Positions 1 through 5,123 of a stretch of 5,123 bases of DNA are shown here, in pieces. The notes below the pieces were generated by a model. The model was not told the DNA's origin, ran no database searches, and worked only from the letters and a program-made list of their open reading frames with translations. The stretch comes from a bacterium (GTDB lineage: Bacteria; Krumholzibacteriota; Krumholzibacteriia; LZORAL124-64-63), in contig DAOVZQ010000237.1 of the NCBI GenBank assembly GCA_030635025.1, positions 1 through 5,123 of the forward strand, written 5' to 3'. The first letter of the stretch is position 1; the number at the start of each line of letters is the position of its first letter. Both the position numbers and the translations under genes were made by a program.

Positions 1-910
1 AAGCCGTGCGGCGCCACTCGGGCACCTCGCCTTCGGCAATGGCGTGGACAACTCCGCAAGCCGGCTCGTCACGATGCAGGCAGGTCGAGAAGCGACAAGA
101 CCGCGCGGGTTCCAGGAACTCCGGGAACAGGTTGCGCAGGTCGATGGGCTCCACGTCCCACACGTCAAAACCGCGAATCCCGGGCGAGTCGGCGATGAAC
201 CCGTCGTCGCCCAGGGCGAAGAGCTCGGTCCGTGTGGTCGTGTGGCGGCCCAACCCGGTCTTGGGCGTGACGTCGCCGACGCGCAGATCCAATCCCGTGG
301 CCTTCGCCAGCAACGAACTCTTGCCCGTGCCCGACGCCCCCAACAGCAGAGATACTTTCCCTTTCAGAGAGTCGTGGAAAGCCTCCACACCCTCGCCCGT
401 TTCGGCGGAGGTGCGCAACACCGCGTAGCCCAGGGTCGCATAGTAGTCCCAACGATCGTTATGCGCCGCCTCGGCGTCGAGGTCGATCTTGTTCAGACAG
501 AGCATACCCGCGACCTCGAAGCGCTCCGCTGCCACCAGCAGACGGTCTACGAAGCCGGTCATGGGCGTTGGTTCGCGCACCGACTGGACGACGATGATCT
601 GGTCGAGATTGGCCATCATGACCTGCTCGGTGCGTCCGCGGTCCCGCCGTGAGGAGGCTCGGGATATCTTGTTGGTCCGGGGCAAGACTTCTTCGACCAC
701 CCCCCCCGCGGTGTCGCCGCCGGCGTCCTCCACGACACCGAACCGAACCCGGTCACCGGCCACGGCCACCGTGCGCGAGCGCTGTTTCCCCTGCTTCAGA
801 CGCCCCCGCATCTTGCAGAGATACTCACAGTCTTCGTAAAGCACCGTGCAGTATCCGCTCTGGGACCGAATGACGATCCCCTCGTGCGTTTTTTCGTCCC
901 TGTCCCGCAT
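1..910 (-). CDS. rsgA: Ribosome small-subunit-dependent GTPase RsgA (3' end outside window)
   Basis: RsgA (YjeQ) is a cytoplasmic circularly permuted GTPase that checks late maturation of the 30S subunit; GTP hydrolysis is stimulated by the subunit. I translated 303 residues, starting MRDRDEKTHEGIV. An N-terminal OB-fold region (about 8-75) contains GDRVRF. The GTPase motifs come in permuted order: NKID (G4, 140-143), SA (G5, 168-169), P-loop GASGTGKSS (G1, 191-199), GRHTTT (G2, 221-226) and DSPG (G3, 241-244). The RsgA zinc site C-x4-C-x-H-x5-C is complete (C272, C277, H279, C285). Small departures are DSPG where DTPG is usual and Thr in the P-loop where Val is common. ATG at 910 is chosen because GGGAG lies 10 nt upstream and no in-frame ATG or GTG occurs in the 50 nt before it. 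The family is usually about 290-350 residues, so only a short C-terminal piece is missing. It is divergent from the EIIA gene. Confidence 0.96.
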   Translation of the reverse strand, partial: MRDRDEKTHEGIVIRSQSGYCTVLYEDCEYLCKMRGRLKQGKQRSRTVAVAGDRVRFGVVEDAGGDTAGGVVEEVLPRTNKISRASSRRDRGRTEQVMMANLDQIIVVQSVREPTPMTGFVDRLLVAAERFEVAGMLCLNKIDLDAEAAHNDRWDYYATLGYAVLRTSAETGEGVEAFHDSLKGKVSLLLGASGTGKSSLLAKATGLDLRVGDVTPKTGLGRHTTTRTELFALGDDGFIADSPGIRGFDVWDVEPIDLRNLFPEFLEPARSCRFSTCLHRDEPACGVVHAIAEGEVPEWRRTA

Positions 911-972
911 CGAGATCCGACTCCCGGCCGTCTTGCGACGTTTTCGGTCCGAAATGCCCCTTGAGGTTTCAA

Positions 973-1000
973 ATCCTATTGCTTAGGTTTCGAATGTTAC
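973..1000 (-). promoter_or_regulatory. Candidate sigma-70-type promoter for rsgA
   Basis: On the minus strand GTAACA (1000-995) could be a -35 box and TAGGAT (978-973) a -10 box, each matching 4 of 6 consensus bases, with a 16-bp spacer. Transcription would start near 966, about 55 nt before the rsgA ATG. The boxes lie inside the tandem repeat. The match is weak and rests on eye alone. Confidence 0.3.
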
Positions 1001-1003
1001 ATT
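995..1003 (+). promoter_or_regulatory. Candidate extended -10 promoter for the EIIA/zinc-ribbon unit
   Basis: TGTTACATT reads as an extended -10 element (TGn followed by TACATT, 4 of 6 consensus bases). No convincing -35 box sits at normal spacing, which extended -10 promoters can tolerate. Transcription would start near 1010, about 30 nt before the ATG at 1041. It overlaps the second repeat unit. The call is by eye and uncertain. Confidence 0.3.
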
Positions 1004-1040
1004 GCTTGCGTTAGAACATCCAGCCCGCAAGGTGGTGTCA

Positions 1041-1502
1041 ATGGACATCCAGGAAGTCCTCCAGCTCACGTCATCGGATCGTTTCATCCCTGAGCTCGAG
1101 GCTACCGACAAGGAAGGCGTCCTCGCTGAAATGGCAGACGCGCTCCTGGCCGGCTCTCCGATCGGCAACAAGGAAACTATTCTGGAAATGCTCAAGAGTC
1201 GCGAGGCCCTCGGCAGTACGGCCGTAGGTCCCGACGTGGCATTCCCGCACGGCCGCACCCTGGCCACCCAGGATCTGATCATCGTCGTGGCCCGCTCCAG
1301 CAAGGGCGTGGCTTTCGAATCGGTGGACGGCGGACCGACGCATCTGTTCTTCATGCTGATCGCGCCGCCCCAGGATACCGGCAACCAGTACATCCGATCG
1401 CTGGCCATCCTCACCGAGAAGATGCAGGACGACGCCGTACGCGACGCCGCTCTGCAGGCCGACGGCTACGACAAATTCTGCCAATCCCTGACGGAGGAGT
1501 AG
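1041..1502 (+). CDS. PTS EIIA type-2 (PtsN-like) phosphocarrier protein
   Basis: This 153-residue cytosolic protein is a single PTS EIIA type-2 domain (fructose/nitrogen class), which takes a phosphoryl group from an HPr-type protein onto a histidine. The active-site signature VAFPHGRT carries His70, close to the His73 position in E. coli PtsN. The helix before it (KETILEMLKSREALGSTAVG) and the following strand and loop (LFFMLIAPPQDTGNQYIRSLAIL) are typical of the family. No transporter EIIB or EIIC segment is attached and no sugar genes are nearby, so a regulatory PtsN-like role is more likely than sugar transport. An in-frame TTG at 1002 would add 13 residues. I prefer ATG 1041 because AAGGTGG lies just upstream at 1029-1035. 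The downstream zinc-ribbon gene starts 3 nt after its stop. No HPr or EI gene is visible here. I do not assign the symbol ptsN because orthology is unproven. Confidence 0.93.
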   Translation: MDIQEVLQLTSSDRFIPELEATDKEGVLAEMADALLAGSPIGNKETILEMLKSREALGSTAVGPDVAFPHGRTLATQDLIIVVARSSKGVAFESVDGGPTHLFFMLIAPPQDTGNQYIRSLAILTEKMQDDAVRDAALQADGYDKFCQSLTEE

Positions 1503-1505
1503 GCC

Positions 1506-1847
1506 ATGAACCGACAACTGGTCCTGCTGGTCTCCATCCAGAATCTTGAGCTCCAACTCCGGGACGCCCAGGATGACGAGAAGGCCAAGGAACTAGAAGC
1601 CTTGGGCTTCCCCATGGACGCGGACAAGATCAAGCAGGATATCGATGGGCTTCTCGATCAGGTCGAACCCCGTCACAAGGGTTACTACAAGAAGCTGAAG
1701 GCGAAGTACGACAACCCCGTGGTGCCCGTGTGGGACGGCCACTGCACCGGTTGTTTCGCCAATGTCCCAACCTCGTTCACCTCGGTGGTCCACGAGAACA
1801 AGGTCATGAACTGCGAGAGCTGCGGACGAATCCTGTTCCAGCCCTAA
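1506..1847 (+). CDS. Small C4-type zinc-ribbon protein (zf-RING_7/DUF164-like C-terminus)
   Basis: This 113-residue protein ends in a treble-cysteine-pair zinc ribbon, CTGC (C80, C83) and CESC (C103, C106), followed by GRILFQP. That arrangement is the C-terminal signature of the C4 zinc-ribbon family (zf-RING_7, formerly DUF164), whose cellular role is poorly defined. The preceding residues (about 5-68) are charged and predicted helical, with KGYYKKLKAKYDNPVVPVWDG resembling the family's junction before the ribbon. Typical members are about 230-250 residues with a long N-terminal coiled coil; here the coil is much shorter. ATG 1506 is well supported by GGAGGAG at 1493-1499, inside the end of the EIIA gene, with a 6-nt spacing. 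The 3-nt gap implies one transcript and probable translational coupling. A terminator follows. Zinc binding is inferred from the cysteines; nucleic-acid or protein binding cannot be told from sequence. Confidence 0.85.
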   Translation: MNRQLVLLVSIQNLELQLRDAQDDEKAKELEALGFPMDADKIKQDIDGLLDQVEPRHKGYYKKLKAKYDNPVVPVWDGHCTGCFANVPTSFTSVVHENKVMNCESCGRILFQP

Positions 1848-1891
1848 CCCGCGCCGGGCGAGTCCCGGACCGGATAACAGGCAGACAAGCG

Positions 1892-1922
1892 GAGGGGCGG
1901 TCCATACGGACCGCCCCTCTTT
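1892..1922 (+). terminator. Intrinsic terminator of the EIIA/zinc-ribbon unit
   Basis: A perfect 12-bp stem, GAGGGGCGGTCC (1892-1903) with GGACCGCCCCTC (1908-1919), closes a 4-nt ATAC loop and is followed by TTT. It lies 44 nt after the zinc-ribbon stop and between convergent genes. The minus-strand tail after the same stem (CGCTTGTCT) is T-poor, so it may only partly stop transcripts from the AAA+ gene. Confidence 0.88.
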
Positions 1923-1980
1923 GTCGGGCCGACGTCTCGGGCAGGGAGGATGCCCCGGTCAGCCCCTTCGATACGAATGT

Positions 1981-3222
1981 CTACTCGATGCCGGATCCCG
2001 ACAGGGTCTCCACCGCGGTGGCGATCTGGCCGGCCTCTTCCACCATCTTCTTCTTTTCGCCACCATCGTCACGTACGCCGAGATCCGTGCGCGTCCACTT
2101 GTTGGACGGCTTGAGGCTGGACGCTTCGGCGTCGTTCTCCCAATCGATCCCCGGCTCCTTCATGAACACGTAGTCCTCGCCGTCGTGATCGATCATCACC
2201 AGGTCGCCCCGACGGATCTGCTCGCTGCAGATGTGGTGCGAGATCGGCGTCACCACGCGCATCTCCACGATGCGCTTCAGGGGACGGGCGCCGTATTCGG
2301 GATCGGTTCCCTCGTCGACCAGTCGCTCCTTGGCGCGAGGCGTGACTTCCAGAAGGAAGGGCTCGGCGCTGCCGAGGGCCCGGTGGTGTACCTGGGAAAT
2401 GAGATTGTCGAGGATGGCGAAGAGGTGGTCCCGCTTGAGGGTGTGATAGGTCACAAGCTCGTCGAAGCGATTGAGGAACTCCATGGGGAAGATCTTCTTG
2501 GCCTCGCGGGAGACGGCGTCCTCGATATTCTGGTCGAGCTGGTTCATGGTCTGGCCGGCCGAAAAGCCCATACTGTTGCCCGACAGATGGGTGTTCATGG
2601 CCTGGCTGCCCACGTTGGTGGTCAACACGATGATCGTGTTGGTGAAATCCACTTCCTCATTGTTGGCCAGCACCAGGTGCCCGTCCTCCAGGATGCCGAG
2701 CAGCGTATTCCACATCTTGGGATGCGCCTTCTCGATCTCATCGAAGAGCACGATGGACAGGTACCGCTCCGAGTCGCTGGGGAACATGTCGGCGAGCTTG
2801 CCGCCCTCTTCGCTGATCATGCCGCTGTGGCGTTCGGTTGCCTTGAGATGATGCTTGTCCAGGTTCTCCTGGGCCAACAACGGACGGATTTCGCCGCCCA
2901 CGTATCCCGGAGGCGAGCCCAGCAGCTTCGAGATGTTGTAATGAGCCGAGAATTCCTGGCAGTTGATGCGCGTGTAGGCCCGCCTGTCGCCGTAGATGGA
3001 CTCGGCCATGCAGCGCACCGTCTCGGTCTTGCCGACGCCGGTGGGGCCCATGAGCATCATCGTCAACAGGGGACGCTCGGGATCGTGGATCCCCGCGATG
3101 AGACGGCTGAAGCAATCCGTGATTCTTTCCGCTGCAGCAGGCTGGCCGATCACCATGCGATCCATGCGGCGGCTGAAACGGCGTAGCTGTTCGTTGACCA
3201 CACCGGCTTTCAACTCTATCAC
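1981..3222 (-). CDS. Stand-alone Clp D2-type AAA+ ATPase (ClpC/ClpA-like, single ATPase domain)
   Basis: This 413-residue protein matches only the second ATPase module (AAA_2 plus the ClpB D2-small C-terminal domain) of Clp/Hsp100 unfoldases. Motifs in order: Walker A GPTGVGKT (59-66), pore loop GYVG (106-109), Walker B IVLFDE (157-162), sensor 1 TTN (201-203), arginine finger in FLNRFDE (R252), and sensor 2 GAR (311-313). The N-domain, D1 and middle domain are absent. Upstream DNA holds an in-frame stop and no D1 remnant, so this is not a recent truncation. MGF (218-220) sits where ClpA and ClpC carry their ClpP-contact tripeptide. Residues 110-136 are extra relative to ClpC, and 357-413 form a polar tail. 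GTG 3222 is chosen for GAGGAG (3234-3229) 6 nt upstream. The expected role is ATP-driven remodelling or unfolding as a hexamer in the cytoplasm; substrate and partner are unknown. Confidence 0.93.
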   Translation of the reverse strand: MIELKAGVVNEQLRRFSRRMDRMVIGQPAAAERITDCFSRLIAGIHDPERPLLTMMLMGPTGVGKTETVRCMAESIYGDRRAYTRINCQEFSAHYNISKLLGSPPGYVGGEIRPLLAQENLDKHHLKATERHSGMISEEGGKLADMFPSDSERYLSIVLFDEIEKAHPKMWNTLLGILEDGHLVLANNEEVDFTNTIIVLTTNVGSQAMNTHLSGNSMGFSAGQTMNQLDQNIEDAVSREAKKIFPMEFLNRFDELVTYHTLKRDHLFAILDNLISQVHHRALGSAEPFLLEVTPRAKERLVDEGTDPEYGARPLKRIVEMRVVTPISHHICSEQIRRGDLVMIDHDGEDYVFMKEPGIDWENDAEASSLKPSNKWTRTDLGVRDDGGEKKKMVEEAGQIATAVETLSGSGIE

Positions 3223-3282
3223 TACCGACTCCTCGGTTGCTCTTCTAAGGCGGCCCCCCCGGATCCCGCCGTCCAGTGTCTT

Positions 3283-3312
3283 TTTTTAGGTCGGGGGGCT
3301 TTAACCGCCCAA
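3283..3312 (-). promoter_or_regulatory. Candidate promoter for the AAA+ ATPase gene
   Basis: On the minus strand TTGGGC (3312-3307) and TAAAAA (3288-3283) form a plausible -35/-10 pair with an 18-bp spacer, matching 3 and 4 of 6 consensus bases. Transcription would begin near 3276, about 54 nt before the GTG start. I see no CIRCE-type heat-shock operator (the HrcA inverted repeat) in the gap. Weak evidence, by eye. Confidence 0.3.
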
Positions 3313-3345
3313 CGCTCAAGTCATCGGTCGTAAACCGGGAGCCTT

Positions 3346-3399
3346 AAGACGAAACCCGGATTATTCTTGCGGAGTCGCGTCCGCGTGAATAATCCGGGT
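3346..3399 (-). terminator. Large hairpin, probable terminator of the 5'-nucleotidase gene
   Basis: Arms ACCCGGATTATTC (3354-3366) and GAATAATCCGGGT (3387-3399) pair perfectly over 13 bp. An inner GCGGA/TCCGC stem (3369-3373 with 3380-3384) continues after one mismatch and one G-T pair, leaving a GTCGCG loop. On the minus strand the stem is followed by TTCGTCTT. It begins 32 nt past the nucleotidase stop, as expected for an intrinsic terminator. The T-tract is interrupted, so termination strength is uncertain. Confidence 0.65.
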
Positions 3400-3430
3400 C
3401 GAGATCGACACGAAAGCAGGGTGTCAGGGG

Positions 3431-5123
3431 TCAGGGCAGGTCGTTCATGCCCTCCAGATACGAGGATTGTGACGCCCTGTTGTCCTCCACCCAGCGATCG
3501 TCGATGCGGGGGCGGACGGGGCTGTTCTGAGCTATGAAATGCTCCAGTGCTTCGGCCGTCGTGATCTGGGTCAGGTTGATGTTCTTGGCCGGAATGGTGG
3601 TCAGGAAGTCCAGCCCGCTGTTGCCCTCCATCAGGAAGGACGTACAGACCACATCGTACATGCGTTCGGGATCGAGGGGCTCGCCGCCGACCATCAATTC
3701 ACAGACCCTGTCCCCGTTGGGGCGGCTCTTGTTGAAGGTGATCTTGGCACCGGAAGTACAGATACCGCCGGAGTCGCCCTGCACCTTACGTTCGACGAGG
3801 CGCCGGATCATCCGGCCCTCCATCTTCACAATGACCAGCTCGTTGCCGAAGGGCAGGATGCTGAAAACATCCTTGGCCGTAACATCGCCGGACGGGACGT
3901 TGGCACGCAATCCGCCCAGGTTCTGGAAGGAAAAGTCGGCCTCGAAATAGAGACGCATGGCGTCGGTGACCATATTGCCCACGAGGTTGGAACCGGGGCC
4001 GCCGCGGGTGAGGTTCACGGCCGCGCTGCCGATCACACGGTTCATGGCCGCCTCGGCCTCGTCGACGTAGGGCTTCAGGGCCTGCTGCATTTCGTCCTGG
4101 GGCCAGAGCTCGTCTTCGAAGAGCGTGATCAGCGTGCCGCGATCGTGGGGCGTGTCATAACCCACCAGCGTACCCGTGGCGGAGTCCAACAGCAGGATGG
4201 CGTGGCCCACGCTCGAGCCGTTGCCGTAGGACTCGAAGCACATGGTATGGGTCATCGGATCGATCCAGGGCTCGTTGTAACCGCGGTGGGTGTGACCGCC
4301 CACGGCAAAATCGATACCTTCGACGGCGTGGGCGATCTCCATGAGATTCATGGCGCCGCCGTACACGTAACCGAAGCCGCCACCCTGGGCGTCCTGCTGG
4401 TCGCTGTCCGCATCCTCGCCCTCGGCGATGCGCTTCCAGCCCATCTCGGGGTCGAAGGGCAGCCCTTCATGGATCAACAAGGCGATCAGATCCGCGCCCT
4501 GAGCCCGCAGTTCGTCACGATACTTCTCGATGACGGGCACCATCGGGTCGAAGATCAACCCCTCGATATTCTGCGGAAACGACATGGCTTTGGTACCGGG
4601 CGTGATGATGCCGATGCAGCCGATCTTCAGACCGGCGCGCTCGAACATGATCGTGGGCCGGCAAAAGTCGACGATCTCGCCGTCGCTTTCGTCGCGCAGG
4701 TTGGCCGCCAGCCAGGGCATTTCACAGTCGCCGGCCAGACGCTTGCAGTTGTCACGCCCCATGTCGAAGTCGTGGTTGCCCGGGATGATGCAGTCGTAGC
4801 CCAGGGTATTGAAGTACTCAACCACGGCGTCGCCCTTGGTCTTGGTGCCGACCGGCGTGCCCTGGAAGAAATCGCCCACGTCCACCATCAGGATGTCTTC
4901 GCCCTTACGCTCGGCCTCTTCTCGGACCTGGGCCACGTAATTGGCCATCGACGCCCCCCCGCCCAGCGGCGGCGGGAAGTTGGGATTCATGAACCGGGCC
5001 TCTTCGGGCGCGATATGCCCGTGGACGTCGTTGGTCCAGATCAGGTGCAGTCGCACCGGCTCGTCGGCGGCGCCCAGGGGCGTCACCGCCGGCATCATCA
5101 GGAATGCGCCGGCCAGGGCCAGC
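3431..5123 (-). CDS. Exported UshA/CpdB-family 5'-nucleotidase (5' end outside window)
   Basis: This is a two-domain bimetal phosphoesterase of the 5'-nucleotidase family, which hydrolyses nucleotides or related phosphate esters outside the cytoplasm. Numbering from the ATG at 5098, the metallophosphatase motifs are TNDVHGH (D24, H26), VGDFFQG (D76), GNHDFD (N108, H109), LLIHEG (H210) and GGHTH (H269, H271). The C-terminal nucleotide-binding domain (about 350-540) has NLVGNMVTDAMR, NLGGLRANVPSGDVTAKDV and LPFGNELV. That ATG is probably not the real start: the frame stays open to the window edge, and the upstream codons LALAGAFL with MMPAVTPLGA form a signal-peptide core with a likely cleavage near LGA-A. 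The N-terminus is therefore outside the window. An acidic, Gln- and Gly-rich segment (about 223-248) lengthens the loop between H210 and GGHTH. Exact substrate is undetermined. The gene is separated from the AAA+ gene by 208 bp with a hairpin. Confidence 0.94.
   Translation of the reverse strand, partial: LALAGAFLMMPAVTPLGAADEPVRLHLIWTNDVHGHIAPEEARFMNPNFPPPLGGGASMANYVAQVREEAERKGEDILMVDVGDFFQGTPVGTKTKGDAVVEYFNTLGYDCIIPGNHDFDMGRDNCKRLAGDCEMPWLAANLRDESDGEIVDFCRPTIMFERAGLKIGCIGIITPGTKAMSFPQNIEGLIFDPMVPVIEKYRDELRAQGADLIALLIHEGLPFDPEMGWKRIAEGEDADSDQQDAQGGGFGYVYGGAMNLMEIAHAVEGIDFAVGGHTHRGYNEPWIDPMTHTMCFESYGNGSSVGHAILLLDSATGTLVGYDTPHDRGTLITLFEDELWPQDEMQQALKPYVDEAEAAMNRVIGSAAVNLTRGGPGSNLVGNMVTDAMRLYFEADFSFQNLGGLRANVPSGDVTAKDVFSILPFGNELVIVKMEGRMIRRLVERKVQGDSGGICTSGAKITFNKSRPNGDRVCELMVGGEPLDPERMYDVVCTSFLMEGNSGLDFLTTIPAKNINLTQITTAEALEHFIAQNSPVRPRIDDRWVEDNRASQSSYLEGMNDLP

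Larger units (their letters stand above)
964..1007. repeat. Imperfect tandem direct repeat in the divergent promoter region
   Basis: Two abutting units lie between rsgA and the EIIA gene. Unit 1 (964-984) begins AGGTTTCAAAT and ends ATTGCTT. Unit 2 (985-1007) begins AGGTTTCGAAT and ends ATTGCTT. The units differ at one base in the 11-bp head, match fully in the 7-bp tail, and have unrelated spacers (3 versus 5 bp). The heads are 21 bp apart, about two helical turns, so they present on the same DNA face. A regulator-binding role is inference; a simple local duplication is the alternative. Confidence 0.6.

Noticed and set aside
165..452. A 95-codon minus-strand frame inside rsgA
   Set aside because: It is in a different frame from the RsgA motifs, is Arg/Gly/His-rich and has no family features.
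6..839. Several plus-strand open frames (up to 202 codons) across the left end
   Set aside because: They are shadows of rsgA, whose permuted GTPase motifs and zinc site read continuously on the minus strand.
1002..1040. Upstream TTG start for the EIIA protein
   Set aside because: It would add 13 residues outside the conserved domain and overlap the candidate extended -10 element. ATG 1041 has a better placed Shine-Dalgarno.
1854..1868. Small CCGGG/CCCGG hairpin after the zinc-ribbon stop
   Set aside because: Only 5 bp and without a T-tract; the 12-bp hairpin at 1892-1919 is the convincing terminator.
1921..3186. A 421-codon plus-strand open frame opposite the AAA+ gene
   Set aside because: It mirrors the Clp D2 gene almost end to end. 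Its translation has no recognisable motif and is rich in His, Val, Leu, Gly and Asp, as expected from the complement of a GC-biased gene. The minus strand has complete AAA+ motifs.
3249..3287. GGCGG/CCGCC stem followed later by T7, as a plus-strand terminator
   Set aside because: The stem is 5 bp with a 12-nt loop, the T7 is 10 nt away, and no plus-strand gene precedes it.
3354..3399. Hairpin as a mobile-element end, CRISPR repeat or riboswitch
   Set aside because: It is a single copy with no spacer series, transposase or flanking duplication. Its position just after the nucleotidase stop is best explained by termination.

Overview
The window looks like chromosomal DNA from a GC-rich, probably Gram-negative bacterium. 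The evidence is strong G/C preference at third codon positions, good Shine-Dalgarno sites, and a Sec-exported (periplasmic-type) 5'-nucleotidase. Nothing fixes the phylum. The lineage could be an FCB-group, delta-like or uncultivated candidate phylum, but that is a guess. I see no mobile element, CRISPR array, tRNA or rRNA, so this is mainly a housekeeping region.

Layout from left to right. A minus-strand RsgA ribosome-assembly GTPase runs off the left edge (1-910). A short divergent intergenic region (911-1040) carries an imperfect tandem 21/23-bp repeat overlapping candidate promoters for both directions. Next come two tightly linked plus-strand genes: a PtsN-like PTS EIIA protein (1041-1502) and, 3 nt later, a small C4 zinc-ribbon protein (1506-1847). 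A strong intrinsic terminator follows (1892-1922). The minus-strand gene at 1981-3222 converges on it and encodes a single-domain AAA+ ATPase matching only the second ATPase module (D2) of ClpC/ClpA. A 208-bp gap (3223-3430) holds a candidate promoter and a large hairpin that probably terminates the last gene. That gene (3431-5123, minus strand, 5' end outside the window) encodes a secreted UshA/CpdB-type metallophosphoesterase/5'-nucleotidase.

The functional links are modest. The EIIA and zinc-ribbon genes are almost certainly one transcription unit and may be translationally coupled. rsgA is divergent from them and may share regulatory DNA. The AAA+ gene and the nucleotidase point the same way but appear to be separate units, with a terminator between them. 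The most unusual item is the stand-alone Clp D2 ATPase. It keeps all visible catalytic motifs and a Met-Gly-Phe where ClpA/ClpC carry the ClpP-docking tripeptide. It also has an insertion of about 27 residues after the pore loop and an extra C-terminal tail.
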